The notes under the pieces: model-generated
Database searches by the model: none
Told to the model about the DNA's origin: nothing
What the model saw: only the letters and a program-made list of their open reading frames with translations
In this document: positions 55,386 through 64,000 of the stretch, piece after piece
Position numbering within the stretch: position 1 is the stretch's first letter
How the letters are laid out: the number at the start of each line of letters is the position of its first letter
Made by a program: the position numbers and the translations under genes
Origin: Tepidicella xavieri
Lineage (GTDB): Bacteria; Pseudomonadota; Gammaproteobacteria; Burkholderiales; Burkholderiaceae_C
Reading direction: 5' to 3'
NCBI RefSeq assembly: GCF_004363315.1
Contig: NZ_SNYL01000007.1
Coordinates: 62,001-126,000 of the forward strand
DNA length: 64,000 nucleotides

Positions 55386-56048
55386 TCAGGCGGCGGTCAG
55401 CATGCCCCGTTGCTCAATGAAGCGGATGACCTCGGCCAAGCCTTCCTGGGTCTTGAGGTTGGTCATGACCCAGGGGCGGCGCTGCGGGTCGGGGCGCATG
55501 CGGGCGGTGTCGGCGGCCATCACGTCCAGGTTGGCACCCACGTGGGGGGCGAGGTCGGTCTTGTTGATGACGAACAGGTCGCTCTTGGTGATGCCGGGGC
55601 CGCCTTTGCGGGGGATTTTTTCGCCAGCGGCCACGTCGATCACGTAGATGGTGAGGTCGCTCAGCTCGGGGCTGAAGGTGGCGGCCAGGTTGTCGCCGCC
55701 GCTTTCCACGAACACGATGTCGGCGTTGGGGAACTGGGCCAGCATGCGGTCGATGGCTTCCAGGTTGATGGAGCAGTCCTCGCGGATGGCGGTGTGCGGG
55801 CAGCCACCGGTTTCCACGCCCAAGATGCGCTCGGGCGGCAGCGCGCCGCTGACGGTGAGCAGGCGCTGGTCTTCCTTGGTGTAGATGTCGTTGGTGATGG
55901 CGACGAGGTCATAGCGCTCGCGCATGGCCTTGCAGAGCATTTCCAGCAGCGTGGTTTTGCCGGAGCCGACGGGGCCGCCAATGCCCACGCGCAGCGGAGG
56001 CAGGGTTTTGGTGCGGCCGGGGATGTGGTGCATGGCGGGTGCATTCAT
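55386..56048 (-). CDS. ureG: Urease accessory GTPase UreG
   Basis: 220 residues. P-loop GGPVGSGKT (24-32), metal-binding Cys-Pro-His in [13 protein letters not shown], and [18 protein letters not shown]. Powers nickel delivery to urease with UreF and UreD(H). Last gene of the operon; its ATG overlaps the ureF stop by 4 bp. Confidence 0.96.
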   Translation of the reverse strand: MNAPAMHHIPGRTKTLPPLRVGIGGPVGSGKTTLLEMLCKAMRERYDLVAITNDIYTKEDQRLLTVSGALPPERILGVETGGCPHTAIREDCSINLEAIDRMLAQFPNADIVFVESGGDNLAATFSPELSDLTIYVIDVAAGEKIPRKGGPGITKSDLFVINKTDLAPHVGANLDVMAADTARMRPDPQRRPWVMTNLKTQEGLAEVIRFIEQRGMLTAA

Positions 56049-56755
56049 GAGCGAAACAGGCGGGAGTACTGGGTCTCATGCCGGGCCGAGAGGATGGCCA
56101 GCATGGGGGCGAAGGATTGCCGGGTGGCGTCGGTCGCGGCCAGGGCGGCGTCGATGGCCGCCGGGATGTCCTGACACAAGCGGGCAATGATGCGCTGCCC
56201 GGCGCTTTGCCCCAGTGGGACGGCCTTGATCGCGGCTTGCACCATGTTTTCGGCCCAGGCGAAGGCAGCGGTCAGCAAGGCGTCGCGCTGGGCTTGGGGC
56301 CAAGGGGCATCGGCGCCCAGACGGTGGTGCAGCGCCAAGGCATAGGCCACGGGATAGGTGGGGCTGCGCCAGGCGGCTGGCCACAGCGGCAGCACGGCGG
56401 CGTCCGCGTCCAAGCTGCGGAGCCACTCCATGAGGGATCGGCCCATTTGCTCGGTTTGCAGACGCAGTTCGGCCGTTTCGCGGGTTTGGCGCACCCATTC
56501 GTCCAGCGCCTGAAGGCGCGGCCCATCGCCGGCGCGGCAGGCGGCCAGCGCGGCGGCGATGACGGCCAGATCGGCCCGCGCCTGCGACAGGGCGAGCTGG
56601 CCGCTGAGCCAGTCGCTGGCGCTGGGTTCGTCATGCACCCAGCCAGCGTGCACGGCGGCCTCCAGCCCTTCGGAATAGGAAAACCCCCCGATGGGCAGGG
56701 CCGGAGAGGCCAGCCACAGCAGGGACAGTTGGCGCTGGTCAGTGGCTGTGGTCAT
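56045..56755 (-). CDS. ureF: Urease accessory protein UreF
   Basis: 236 residues, all-helical. [21 protein letters not shown] and the C-terminal [41 protein letters not shown] are family signatures. ATG at 56755 lies 17 bp inside ureE; an ATG at 56779 is an alternative. Component of the UreDFG activation complex. Confidence 0.94.
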   Translation of the reverse strand: MTTATDQRQLSLLWLASPALPIGGFSYSEGLEAAVHAGWVHDEPSASDWLSGQLALSQARADLAVIAAALAACRAGDGPRLQALDEWVRQTRETAELRLQTEQMGRSLMEWLRSLDADAAVLPLWPAAWRSPTYPVAYALALHHRLGADAPWPQAQRDALLTAAFAWAENMVQAAIKAVPLGQSAGQRIIARLCQDIPAAIDAALAATDATRQSFAPMLAILSARHETQYSRLFRS

Positions 56756-57254
56756 GCGGGTGGCCGTGGGCGTGTGCATGCGCGTGGCCGTGTCCCCCGT
56801 AGGCGCCGGCTTCGGGCTCGAACGGTTCGCGCGCTTCCTGCACGACGAGGTGCATCTGGCGCAGCATGTCGGCCAGCACGTGGTCGGGCTCGATTTTGAG
56901 GTGATCGGGCTGCAACTCGATGGGCACGTGGCGGTTGCCCAGGTGATAGGCGGCACGCAGCAGATCGAACGCGCTGCCGTGCTCGCGGCAATGGGTGATG
57001 CGCAACACCGGCTGCGGCGCGGCCACGACCTTGAGCAGCGAACCGTCTTGAGCGAGCAACACATCGCCGCCGCGCACCACCGTGCCGCGGGGCAGGAACA
57101 CCCCGATGCGCCGGCCTTGGGAGTCTTCGCAGTCGAAGCGGCTTTTTTGGCGCTGGTCCCAGTCCAGCGTGACGGTGGCCGCCCGGTTCAGCAGCACCGG
57201 GGCCAGGCCTTGGCCTTGAGGGATGCAGCGGGTGGCGTAGAGCATGTCGGGCAT
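56739..57254 (-). CDS. ureE: Urease nickel metallochaperone UreE
   Basis: 171 residues. Two-domain UreE fold, with the metal His at the dimer interface in [12 protein letters not shown]? region ([15 protein letters not shown]) and [11 protein letters not shown]. The C-terminus ends in [19 protein letters not shown], a His-rich tail for nickel storage. An ATG three codons downstream (MLYATRC) is an alternative start. Confidence 0.94.
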   Translation of the reverse strand: MPDMLYATRCIPQGQGLAPVLLNRAATVTLDWDQRQKSRFDCEDSQGRRIGVFLPRGTVVRGGDVLLAQDGSLLKVVAAPQPVLRITHCREHGSAFDLLRAAYHLGNRHVPIELQPDHLKIEPDHVLADMLRQMHLVVQEAREPFEPEAGAYGGHGHAHAHAHGHPHDHSH

Positions 57255-57270
57255 TCGTGCGGCGTGGTGT

Positions 57271-59016
57271 TCAGAACAGGCAATAGCGCTGGGCCAGCGG
57301 CAATTCGGCGGCGGGCTCGCAGGTCAGCAGCACACCGTCGGCGCGCACGGCGTAGGTCTGCGGGTCGATGTCCATGCGCGGGGCGTAGTCGTTGAGCACC
57401 ATGTCGCGCTTGCCGATGGCGCGGCAGCCCTTGACGGCCACCAGCGGTTTCTGCAGGCCGTAGCGCTGGCCGATGCCCGCGGCCAGCCCGGCCTGGGACA
57501 CGAAGGTGAGCGACGTTTTGTGCAGGGCACCACCGAAGCTGCCAAACATGGGCCGGTAGTGCACCGGCTGCGGCGTGGGGATGGAGGCGTTGGGGTCGCC
57601 CATGGCGGCGGCGGCGATCATGCCGCCCTTGAGGACGAGTGCGGGCTTGATGCCGAAGAAGGCCGGCTTCCACAGCACCAGGTCGGCCCATTTGCCCACC
57701 TCCACCGAACCGACGATGTGGCTGACGCCGTGCGCAATCGCCGGGTTGAGGGTGTACTTGGCGATGTAGCGCTTGACGCGGAAGTTGTCGTTGCGGTCGT
57801 TTTGCTCCACCGGCTCGTCGCGGCCCGGCGTGGGGGGCAGCCAGCCGCGCTGCACCTTCATTTTGTGCGCGGTCTGCCAGGTGCGGCAGATGACCTCGCC
57901 CACCCGGCCCATGGCCTGGCTGTCGCTGCTCATGATGCTGATGGCGCCCAGGTCGTGCAGGATGTCCTCGGCGGCGATGGTTTCCTTGCGGATGCGGCTT
58001 TCGGCAAAGGCCAGGTCCTCGGCGATGGAGGCGTCCAGGTGGTGGCACACCATCAGCATGTCCACGTGCTCTTCCAGCGTGTTGACGGTGTAGGGCCGCG
58101 TGGGGTTGGTGGAGGAGGGCAGCACATTGGCTTCGCCCACCACCTTCAGGATGTCGGGTGCGTGGCCGCCGCCTGCGCCTTCGCAGTGGAAGGTGTGGAT
58201 GGTGCGGCCCTTGAAGGCGGCGATGGAGTCCTCCACGAAGCCGCTTTCGTTGAGCGTGTCGGTGTGGATGCAGATCTGGGTGTCGGTCTGCTCCGCCACG
58301 TCCAGGCAGGCGTCGATGGCCGCCGGGGTGGTGCCCCAGTCCTCGTGCAGCTTCATGCCGATGGCGCCGGCCTCCACCTGCTCCATGAGGCCCTGCGGCT
58401 GGCTGGCGTTGCCCTTGCCTAGAAAGCCCAGGTTCATGGGGAAGGCGTCGGCCGCCTGCAGCATGCGCTCGATGTGCCACGGCCCCGGCGTGCAGGTGGT
58501 GGCGTTGGTGCCGGTGGCGGGGCCCGTGCCGCCCCCGGTCATGGTGGTGATGCCGGACATGAGCGCTTCTTCGATCTGCTGCGGGCAGATGAAGTGGATG
58601 TGGCTGTCGTAGCCGCCGGCGGTGACGATCAGGCCTTCGCCGGCCAGGATTTCGGTGCCCGGGCCGATGACGATGTCCACGCCCGGCTGCACGTCGGGGT
58701 TGCCGGCCTTGCCGATGCCCACGATGCGGCTGTCCTTGACGCCAATGTCGGCCTTGACGATGCCCCAATGGTCCACGATGAGGGCGTTGGTGATGACCAG
58801 ATCGACCGCGCCCTGGGCGCGGCTGCGCTGGCTCTGGCCCATGCCATCGCGGATGGTTTTGCCGCCGCCGAACTTGACCTCCTCCCCGTAGCCGCCGGCT
58901 TGCAGGGTGCAGTCGCGCTCGACTTCGATGACGAGGGCGGTGTCACCCAGGCGCACGCGGTCGCCCACGGTGGGGCCGAACATCTCGGCATAGGCGCGGC
59001 GGGAAATGCTGGCCAT
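57271..59016 (-). CDS. ureC: Urease alpha subunit
   Basis: Catalytic subunit: hydrolyses urea to ammonia and carbamate at a dinickel site. 581 residues with HIHFICPQQ (two Ni His), carbamylated Lys222 in [24 protein letters not shown] and the flap VCHHLD. A stretch of about 10 residues ([12 protein letters not shown]) before [14 protein letters not shown] makes it longer than the typical ~570. The GTG one codon upstream is also in frame. The stop of ureB overlaps the ATG by one base. Confidence 0.97.
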   Translation of the reverse strand: MASISRRAYAEMFGPTVGDRVRLGDTALVIEVERDCTLQAGGYGEEVKFGGGKTIRDGMGQSQRSRAQGAVDLVITNALIVDHWGIVKADIGVKDSRIVGIGKAGNPDVQPGVDIVIGPGTEILAGEGLIVTAGGYDSHIHFICPQQIEEALMSGITTMTGGGTGPATGTNATTCTPGPWHIERMLQAADAFPMNLGFLGKGNASQPQGLMEQVEAGAIGMKLHEDWGTTPAAIDACLDVAEQTDTQICIHTDTLNESGFVEDSIAAFKGRTIHTFHCEGAGGGHAPDILKVVGEANVLPSSTNPTRPYTVNTLEEHVDMLMVCHHLDASIAEDLAFAESRIRKETIAAEDILHDLGAISIMSSDSQAMGRVGEVICRTWQTAHKMKVQRGWLPPTPGRDEPVEQNDRNDNFRVKRYIAKYTLNPAIAHGVSHIVGSVEVGKWADLVLWKPAFFGIKPALVLKGGMIAAAAMGDPNASIPTPQPVHYRPMFGSFGGALHKTSLTFVSQAGLAAGIGQRYGLQKPLVAVKGCRAIGKRDMVLNDYAPRMDIDPQTYAVRADGVLLTCEPAAELPLAQRYCLF

Positions 59017-59321
59017 CACAACGCTCCTTGCACCAGGCCGCGAAAGCCGTACACCTCACGAGTGCCCGCGTAGTCCACCAGCTCGACGGTGCGCTGCTGG
59101 CCGGGCTCGAAGCGCACGGCGGTGCCGCTGGCGATGTTGAGCCGCATGCCGCGCGCGGCGGCGCGGTCGAACGACAAGGCGGCGTTGGTTTCGGCAAAGT
59201 GGTAGTGCGAGCCGACTTGGATGGGGCGGTCGGCCGTGTTGACCACCACCAGGGTGATGGTGCGCCGCCCGGGGTTGAGCGGGTGCTCGCCCGCGTCGAT
59301 GAAAAGCTCGCCGGGGATCAT
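59016..59321 (-). CDS. ureB: Urease beta subunit
   Basis: 101 residues, [19 protein letters not shown] start and [48 protein letters not shown]. The upstream in-frame codons come from the spacer. Starts 10 bp after the micro-protein gene. Confidence 0.96.
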   Translation of the reverse strand: MIPGELFIDAGEHPLNPGRRTITLVVVNTADRPIQVGSHYHFAETNAALSFDRAAARGMRLNIASGTAVRFEPGQQRTVELVDYAGTREVYGFRGLVQGAL

Positions 59322-59331
59322 GGGCGCCCCT

Positions 59332-59511
59332 TCATTTGCGGGTGAACCAGATGACCGCACCGATGGCCGCGGCCAGGGCGACGAAGCCCAGCACGTCGGT
59401 GGCGTGCCAGTGGGCGCCGGGCAGGCCGTGGCCCTCGTGGGCGTGGGCCGCGTGGGCCAGCCAGGTCAGGGCCGGGGCAAGCAGGCGGGGGAGCTTGGCG
59501 GTGAAGGGCAT
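59332..59511 (-). CDS. His-rich single-span micro-protein in the urease operon
   Basis: 59 residues, between ureA and ureB. N-terminal hydrophobic stretch ([15 protein letters not shown]), a His-rich segment [17 protein letters not shown] (residues 23-39), one membrane helix (about 38-56), and a basic end TRK. The first stretch could be a cleaved signal peptide placing the histidines in the periplasm. I do not recognise a named family. Start ATG at 59511, AGGAGCCCCGAT upstream. Placement suggests a link with nickel supply. Confidence 0.7.
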   Translation of the reverse strand: MPFTAKLPRLLAPALTWLAHAAHAHEGHGLPGAHWHATDVLGFVALAAAIGAVIWFTRK

Positions 59512-59531
59512 ATCGGGGCTCCTGGAGCGGT

Positions 59532-59834
59532 TCAGACGATGGGCTGATGCACGGTGACGAGCTTGGTGCCGTCGGGGAAGGTGGCTTCGACCTGGATGTC
59601 GGCGAGCATCTCCGGCACGCCCTCCATGACGTCGGCGCGACTGAGCACGGTGCGACCTTCGCTCATGAGCTCGGCCACCGTCTTGCCGTCGCGGGCCCCT
59701 TCCATCACATAGGCGCTGATCAGGGCCACCGCCTCGGGGTAGTTGAGCTTGAGCCCGCGCGCGCGCCGGCGCTCGGCCAGCAGCGCGGCGGTGAAGATGA
59801 GCAGCTTGTCTTTGTCGCGGGGGGAGAGTTCCAT
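59532..59834 (-). CDS. ureA: Urease gamma subunit
   Basis: 100 residues. [39 protein letters not shown] and the end [11 protein letters not shown] are canonical for UreA, so the start is secure. First gene of the urease operon in this window; ureD, usually immediately upstream, is absent. AAGAG 7 bp upstream overlaps the -12-like part of a possible sigma-54 promoter. Confidence 0.96.
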   Translation of the reverse strand: MELSPRDKDKLLIFTAALLAERRRARGLKLNYPEAVALISAYVMEGARDGKTVAELMSEGRTVLSRADVMEGVPEMLADIQVEATFPDGTKLVTVHQPIV

Positions 59835-59845
59835 GCGCTGGCTCT

Positions 59846-59861
59846 TGCAATATGCGTGCCT
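59846..59861 (-). promoter_or_regulatory. Sigma-54-like -24/-12 element facing ureA
   Basis: The minus strand reads AGGCACGCATATTGCA, which matches the consensus TGGCACGrNNNTTGCW at all conserved positions except the first T and the r. GG and GC have the required 10-nt spacing. The predicted start of transcription (about 59835) is 1 nt before the ureA ATG, so this is either a leaderless promoter or a different kind of operator. Confidence 0.45.
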
Positions 59862-59881
59862 CGGTTCAGAGTATGCCTGTT

Positions 59882-59895
59882 GACCGTGACAGGTC
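59882..59895. repeat. GACC-N6-GGTC dyad at the exact centre of the ureA/kinase intergenic region
   Basis: The dyad axis (59888.5) is also the midpoint of the two flanking sigma-54-like elements and, to within half a base, of the two start codons. A candidate binding site for a dimeric activator. Confidence 0.5.
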
Positions 59896-59915
59896 GCCAT
59901 ACGCTGGATGGCGCA

Positions 59916-59931
59916 TGGCACGAAAGCTGCA
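59916..59931 (+). promoter_or_regulatory. Sigma-54-like -24/-12 element facing the transporter-kinase gene
   Basis: TGGCACGAAAGCTGCA matches the consensus TGGCACGrNNNTTGCW except one position (C for T). The predicted start of transcription is about 59942, 2 nt before the GTG at 59944. If real, translation may start leaderless or at a downstream GTG (59971 or 59995). Confidence 0.5.
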
Positions 59932-59943
59932 CCCTGAGCAGGC

Positions 59944-62900
59944 GTGAAACCCGAAGCCGTCGAACATGCCGTGCCTGTCCAGCGCATCGTCAAGGTGCGG
60001 AGGGATTACAACAGCTGGGTGGCCAGCGAGACGCTGGAAGACTACGCCCTGCGCTTCGCCCCGCAGCGGTTTCGCAAATGGTCGGAGTGGCGGGTGGCCA
60101 ACACGGCGTTTGGGGTGGCGTCGTTTCTCATCCTGGAGGCGGTGGGGGCCACGTTGCTGGTCCAGTATGGGTTTCTGAACGCCTTTTGGGCCATCGTGGT
60201 CACCGGGTTGATCATTTTCTTGGCGGGATTGCCCATCAGTGTCTACGCCGCCCGCTATGGCGTGGACATGGACCTGCTGACGCGCGGTGCCGGGTTCGGT
60301 TACATCGGGTCCACCATCACCTCGCTCATCTATGCGTCGTTTACCTTCATCTTTTTCGCGCTCGAAGCCGCGGTGATGGCCTATGCGCTGGAGTTGGCGC
60401 TGGGTATACCGCCCGCTTGGGGCTACCTGATCTGCGCCCTGGTGGTGATTCCGCTGGTCACGCACGGGGTGTCGGTCATCAGCCGCTTTCAGGTCTGGAC
60501 GCAGCCCCTGTGGCTGGTGATGATGGTCGTGCCTTTCGTGACCGTGGCTTGGCTGGAACCGCAGGCGTTTGCCGCGGTGGCGCACTACGCTGGGGCGAGT
60601 GGCGAAGGTGGTGCATTTCAGTGGCACCTGTTTGGGGCGGCGCTGACGGTGGGGGTGGCATTGATCACCCAGATGGGGGAGCAGGCCGATTACCTGCGCT
60701 TCATGCCTCCGCCCACCCAGCGCACCCGGGGGCGCTGGTGGCTGGGCGTGGTGGCCGGCGGCCCCGGCTGGGTGGTGATTGGCGTGCTGAAAATGCTGGG
60801 CGGTGTGTTGCTGGCCCATCTGGTGCTCAGCCACGGTGGGGGCGCCGAACGCGCGGTGGACCCGAACCAGATGTACCTGGCCGCTTACGAATACCTGTTG
60901 CCCCACGGCTGGGCCGTGGCGGCCACGGCGCTGTTCGTGGTGGTGTCGCAGCTCAAGATCAACGTCACCAATGCTTACGCAGGCTCCTTGGCGTGGAGCA
61001 ATTTTTTCTCCCGGCTGACCCACCATCACCCAGGCCGGGTGGTGTGGGTGGTGTTCAACACGGCCATCGCCTTCATGCTCATGGAGATGAACGTGTTCGA
61101 GGCCCTGGGCGATGTGCTGGGCCTGTATGCCAACATCGCCATCGCGTGGATCATGGCGGTGGTGGCCGATCTCGTCATCAACAAGCCTATGGGCTGGTCG
61201 CCGCGTGGCATCGAGTTCAAGCGGGCGTATCTGTACGACGTCAACCCCGTGGGGGTGGGGGCCATGACGCTGGCATCGGCGCTGGGCATGGCCGCGCATT
61301 TGGGCCTGATGGGGCCGATGGCACAGGCGTTCTCGGCGGTGGTGGCCATGGTGACGGCGTTTCTGACCGCGCCCTTGATCGCCTGGGCCACGCGGGGCCG
61401 CTACTACCTGGCCCGCCAGCCCGAGGCCCCGCCCCCCAGTGGCGATATACCCGACGCCGCCACCCATGGCCGCTACCTGGCCCGGGCGCCGCTGAAACGT
61501 TGCGTGGTGTGCGAGTCGGCTTACGAAGCGCCGGACATGGCGCATTGCCCGGCCTATCAGGGCGACATCTGTTCGCTGTGCTGCACGCTCGATGCCCGCT
61601 GTGCCGACGCGTGCAAACCCCATGCACGCCTCTCGCGTCAGTGGGAGCAGGTGCTGCACCGTTTGTTGCCGCCACGCTGGTGGCCTCGGGTCGATGCCGG
61701 CCTGGGGCATTTTTTGCTGCTGATGCTCGTGATTGCGCCGGTGCTGGCGGCGGTGCTGGCCGTGCTGTACCGCCACGAGTGGCACCGGCTGCTGTCGGCC
61801 GAGGCCTTGCCGGCGGGGGAGGAAGCACTGGCGGCCTTGCACGCCGGATTCATCAAGGTGTATGCGGCTTTGCTGATGGTGGCGGCCGTGGTGGCCTGGT
61901 GGCTGGTGCTGGCGCACAAGAGCCGCGAGGTGGCGCAGGAGGAATCCAACCGGCAAACCCGGCTGCTGATGGAGGAAATCGAATCCCACCGCCGCACCGA
62001 CGCCGCCCTGCAGCAGGCCAAGCAGGCCGCCGAGCGGGCCCGTGAACAGGCCGACCAGGCCAACCAGGCCAAGACGCGTTACGTCAGCACCATCAGCCAC
62101 GAACTACGCACCCCGCTCAACAGCATTCTGGGCTACGCCCAACTTCTGCAGCAGGATGCCGCGCTGCCGCCCCATCGCGCCCATGCGGTACAGGTCATCC
62201 TGCGCAGTGGCGAGCACCTGCTGTCGCTGATCGAAGGCACGCTCGACATCGCTCGCATCGAGGCGGGCCGCCTGACCCTCGACGTCAGGCCGCTGGATCT
62301 CAAAGCCCTGTTGCACGACGTGGCCAGCATGTTCGAACTGCAGGCCAAGGCCAAAGGACTGTCGTTTGCTTTCGAGCCGCCCACCCGCTGGCCGCAGGCC
62401 GTGCGCGCCGACGACCGGCGGCTGCGTCAGATCCTCATCAACCTGTTGGGCAATGCGGTCAAGTTCACGGTGCGAGGCAGCGTGACCTTGCGGGTGCAGT
62501 ATGTGCGCGAGATGGCGGTGTTCGAGGTCTGCGACACCGGGCCGGGCATGACCGCGGCCGAGCGGGAGCGGGTGTTCGAGCCCTTTGCCCGGGGATTGGC
62601 CGCGGCGCAGCCGGGCGCCCATGGGGCCGGGCTGGGATTGACCATCGCCCGGATGCTGGCCGACCTCATGGGGGGCGAGATGACCGTGCACAGCGCACCG
62701 GGGCAGGGCAGCGTGTTCCGGCTGCGCCTGTTCCTGCCCGAGTGGCATGGCGAAGCGCAAGCGATGGCCGATGCCCACCCGTTGCAGGTGGACGGCTACG
62801 CCGGGCCACGGCGCAGCCTGCTGGTCGTGGACAATGAGGAAGACGACCGGCAATTGCTGCAACGGTGGCTGGCGCCGCTGGGCTTCGAGGTTCACCTGGC

Positions 62901-63468
62901 CACCTGCGGTGAACAAGCCCTGGCCCTGCTGGAGGCCGGGCTGCGCCCCGACGCGGTGTTCATGGACCTGGCCATGCCCGGCATGGACGGCTGGCAGGCG
63001 CTGGCGCATATCCGTTCCCTGGCGCAAGGGCAAGGCTGGCCGGCCCCGGCGTGGGCAGTCGTGTCCGCCAATGCCTTTGACAAAGGGCTGGACAACCCGA
63101 TCGGCCTGCGTGCCGAGGACTTTTTCGTCAAGCCCGTGCGGCGCGATGACTTGCTGCGCTGGCTGGCCCGGCGGCTCGACCTGACCTGGCTGCCGTCCCA
63201 CTCAGCGCCCATGTCGGCCCAGCGCATGAATTTGCCGGCGACTGAAACGTCTTGGGAGGATTTGCGCGCGCTGTCGGCGGCCGATTTGCACGGTTTGCTC
63301 GCCTCGGCCCGGCTGGGGCACTACCGGGGCCTGGTGCGCCGCCTCGACGAGCTGTGCCCAGGGCCGGCAGGCGATCGCTTGCGCGTGTGGGCCCGTGAAT
63401 TCCGGTTTGAACAGATTGAACAGGTGTTGCAGGAGGTGCTTGGTGCGCTGGAACCTTCACGAGACTGA
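59944..63468 (+). CDS. NCS1 permease-like / Cys-rich / hybrid histidine kinase fusion
   Basis: 1,174 residues. (1) About 15-490: complete NCS1 (nucleobase:cation symporter-1) fold of about 12 helices, with [35 protein letters not shown] and [18 protein letters not shown]. (2) 520-557: eight-Cys module CxxC-x11-C-x7-CxxCC-x5-C-x3-C. (3) Two further membrane helices (about 585-608, 638-660). (4) Histidine kinase: coiled region, HisKA with His719 ([10 protein letters not shown]), N-box [13 protein letters not shown]-boxes DTGPGM and GAGLGLTIA. (5) Receiver with Asp1008 ([11 protein letters not shown]). (6) Helical tail. Likely a membrane sensor in which the permease-like part binds or transports an N-containing ligand. 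Divergent from urease; overlaps the response regulator by 26 bp. GTG 59944 is tentative. Confidence 0.9.
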   Translation: MKPEAVEHAVPVQRIVKVRRDYNSWVASETLEDYALRFAPQRFRKWSEWRVANTAFGVASFLILEAVGATLLVQYGFLNAFWAIVVTGLIIFLAGLPISVYAARYGVDMDLLTRGAGFGYIGSTITSLIYASFTFIFFALEAAVMAYALELALGIPPAWGYLICALVVIPLVTHGVSVISRFQVWTQPLWLVMMVVPFVTVAWLEPQAFAAVAHYAGASGEGGAFQWHLFGAALTVGVALITQMGEQADYLRFMPPPTQRTRGRWWLGVVAGGPGWVVIGVLKMLGGVLLAHLVLSHGGGAERAVDPNQMYLAAYEYLLPHGWAVAATALFVVVSQLKINVTNAYAGSLAWSNFFSRLTHHHPGRVVWVVFNTAIAFMLMEMNVFEALGDVLGLYANIAIAWIMAVVADLVINKPMGWSPRGIEFKRAYLYDVNPVGVGAMTLASALGMAAHLGLMGPMAQAFSAVVAMVTAFLTAPLIAWATRGRYYLARQPEAPPPSGDIPDAATHGRYLARAPLKRCVVCESAYEAPDMAHCPAYQGDICSLCCTLDARCADACKPHARLSRQWEQVLHRLLPPRWWPRVDAGLGHFLLLMLVIAPVLAAVLAVLYRHEWHRLLSAEALPAGEEALAALHAGFIKVYAALLMVAAVVAWWLVLAHKSREVAQEESNRQTRLLMEEIESHRRTDAALQQAKQAAERAREQADQANQAKTRYVSTISHELRTPLNSILGYAQLLQQDAALPPHRAHAVQVILRSGEHLLSLIEGTLDIARIEAGRLTLDVRPLDLKALLHDVASMFELQAKAKGLSFAFEPPTRWPQAVRADDRRLRQILINLLGNAVKFTVRGSVTLRVQYVREMAVFEVCDTGPGMTAAERERVFEPFARGLAAAQPGAHGAGLGLTIARMLADLMGGEMTVHSAPGQGSVFRLRLFLPEWHGEAQAMADAHPLQVDGYAGPRRSLLVVDNEEDDRQLLQRWLAPLGFEVHLATCGEQALALLEAGLRPDAVFMDLAMPGMDGWQALAHIRSLAQGQGWPAPAWAVVSANAFDKGLDNPIGLRAEDFFVKPVRRDDLLRWLARRLDLTWLPSHSAPMSAQRMNLPATETSWEDLRALSAADLHGLLASARLGHYRGLVRRLDELCPGPAGDRLRVWAREFRFEQIEQVLQEVLGALEPSRD

Positions 63469-64000
63469 AGACGGCTCCCCGGTGGTGCTGATCGTGGACG
63501 ATGTACCGGAAAACCTGGCCGTTTTGCACGATACGCTGGACGAAACCGGGCACACCGTGCTGGTGGCCTTGGACGGCGAAGCCGCCCTCGCCCGTGCCCG
63601 GCAGGCCCAGCCCGATGTGGTGCTGCTCGATGCCATCATGCCCGGCATGGATGGCTTCGAGGTGGCCAGACGCCTGAAGGCCGATCCGCAGACGGCGCAC
63701 ATTCCCATTATCTTCATGACCGGGTTGACCGAGACCGAGCACCTGCTGCAGGCGCTGGACGCGGGCGGGGTGGACTACGTGACCAAGCCGGTCAAACCCC
63801 AAGAGGTGATCGCCCGCATGGGGGTGCATTTGCGCACGGCGCGGCAGGTGCGTCGTGGGGAGTTGGAGCAAGAGCAGGCGCGCAACGCTCTGGATGCCTT
63901 TGGCTATGCCACCATGACGGTGCGGGAACGCGATGGCCGCTTGATGTGGCAGACCCCGCTGGCCCGGGAGCTTTTGTGGCGCTATTGCGGCACCCAGGCG
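63443..64000 (+). CDS. Response regulator partner of the transporter-kinase (3' end outside window)
   Basis: 186 codons to the window edge. GTG 63443 is preceded 6 bp upstream by a perfect AGGAGG (63431-63436) inside the kinase gene, which indicates translational coupling. Receiver domain about 13-130: DD at 19-20, phospho-acceptor Asp63 (LLDAIMPGMDG), Thr in FMTG and Lys in VTKPVKP. After a charged helix, residues ~150 onward (FGYATMTVRERDGRLMWQTPLARELL) look PAS-like. A C-terminal output domain is expected beyond 64000 (a LuxR-type HTH is my guess). No kinase motifs. Confidence 0.85.
   Translation, partial: MRWNLHETEDGSPVVLIVDDVPENLAVLHDTLDETGHTVLVALDGEAALARARQAQPDVVLLDAIMPGMDGFEVARRLKADPQTAHIPIIFMTGLTETEHLLQALDAGGVDYVTKPVKPQEVIARMGVHLRTARQVRRGELEQEQARNALDAFGYATMTVRERDGRLMWQTPLARELLWRYCGTQA

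Noticed and set aside
63205-63465. HPt domain at the C-terminus of the fusion kinase
   Set aside because: A His is present in [10 protein letters not shown], but the HPt pattern around a phosphorylatable His (AHxLKG-type) is missing; treated as a helical tail.

Overview
The window is GC-rich, densely packed chromosomal DNA that looks like core genome of a betaproteobacterium of the order Burkholderiales, most likely Comamonadaceae-like. This is inferred from gene content and order (pilMNOPQ-aroK-aroB-dgt-gltBD; mlaFEDACB with ibaG-murA; a single his cluster running into tatABC; petABC-sspA-sspB-tRNA-Thr; dciA/secA; pilD-coaE-zapD-yacG) and from family-typical proteins such as short-form HisG and SspA/SspB. 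No phage, integrase, CRISPR array or intact insertion sequence is visible. The only mobile-type gene is a REP-associated transposase homologue with a degraded catalytic motif.

Layout. 1-2.1 kb: the 3' end of msrQ, then lysA and lptM on the minus strand, and cyaY. 2.1-4.5 kb: mrcA (PBP1A, minus). 4.5-12.7 kb: the type IV pilus alignment/secretin operon pilMNOPQ, then aroK, aroB and dgt. 12.7-21.1 kb: an MFS transporter, the transposase homologue and gltB-gltD. 21.1-28.3 kb: the outer-membrane lipid asymmetry operon mlaF-E-D-A-C-B, an ABC-2 exporter pair, ibaG and murA. 28.3-35.6 kb: hisGDCBHAFI, an unrelated secreted hypothetical, and hisE. 35.6-38.1 kb: a membrane protein, a HIT hydrolase and tatABC, tail to tail with a DegS/DegQ-like protease. 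39.4-45.6 kb: a DUF3149 micro-protein, a Nif3-like protein, pdxA, petABC, sspA, sspB and tRNA-Thr. 45.7-51.5 kb: dciA (minus), secA, argJ, a DUF815 ATPase and a Nudix hydrolase. 51.5-54.0 kb: pilD-coaE-zapD-yacG (minus). 54.0-55.4 kb: glycerate 2-kinase. 55.4-59.8 kb: the urease operon ureA-(His-rich micro-protein)-ureB-ureC-ureE-ureF-ureG (minus). 59.9-64.0 kb: divergent from urease, a transporter-sensor-kinase fusion overlapping a response regulator that runs off the window.

The most unusual locus is the right-hand end. A 1,174-residue protein joins a complete NCS1-type nucleobase/hydantoin permease-like domain to an eight-cysteine module, two more membrane helices, a histidine kinase and a receiver. 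It is followed, with a 26-bp overlap and a strong ribosome binding site, by a response regulator. The 109-bp region shared with ureA has an exact dyad layout: a central GACC-N6-GGTC and, on each side at equal distance, an outward-facing GGCACG-N6-TGCA element that reads like a -24/-12 (sigma-54) promoter. This suggests a permease-like sensor that couples a nitrogen-rich extracellular compound to urease expression. That role is inference. ureD is not in this operon or elsewhere in the window.

Smaller points of interest are a 37-bp direct repeat with alternative hairpins upstream of pilM, a hairpin/GATCTGACCCC element between the transposase homologue and gltB, a secreted hypothetical interrupting the his operon, and a twin-arginine-like signal on MlaC.
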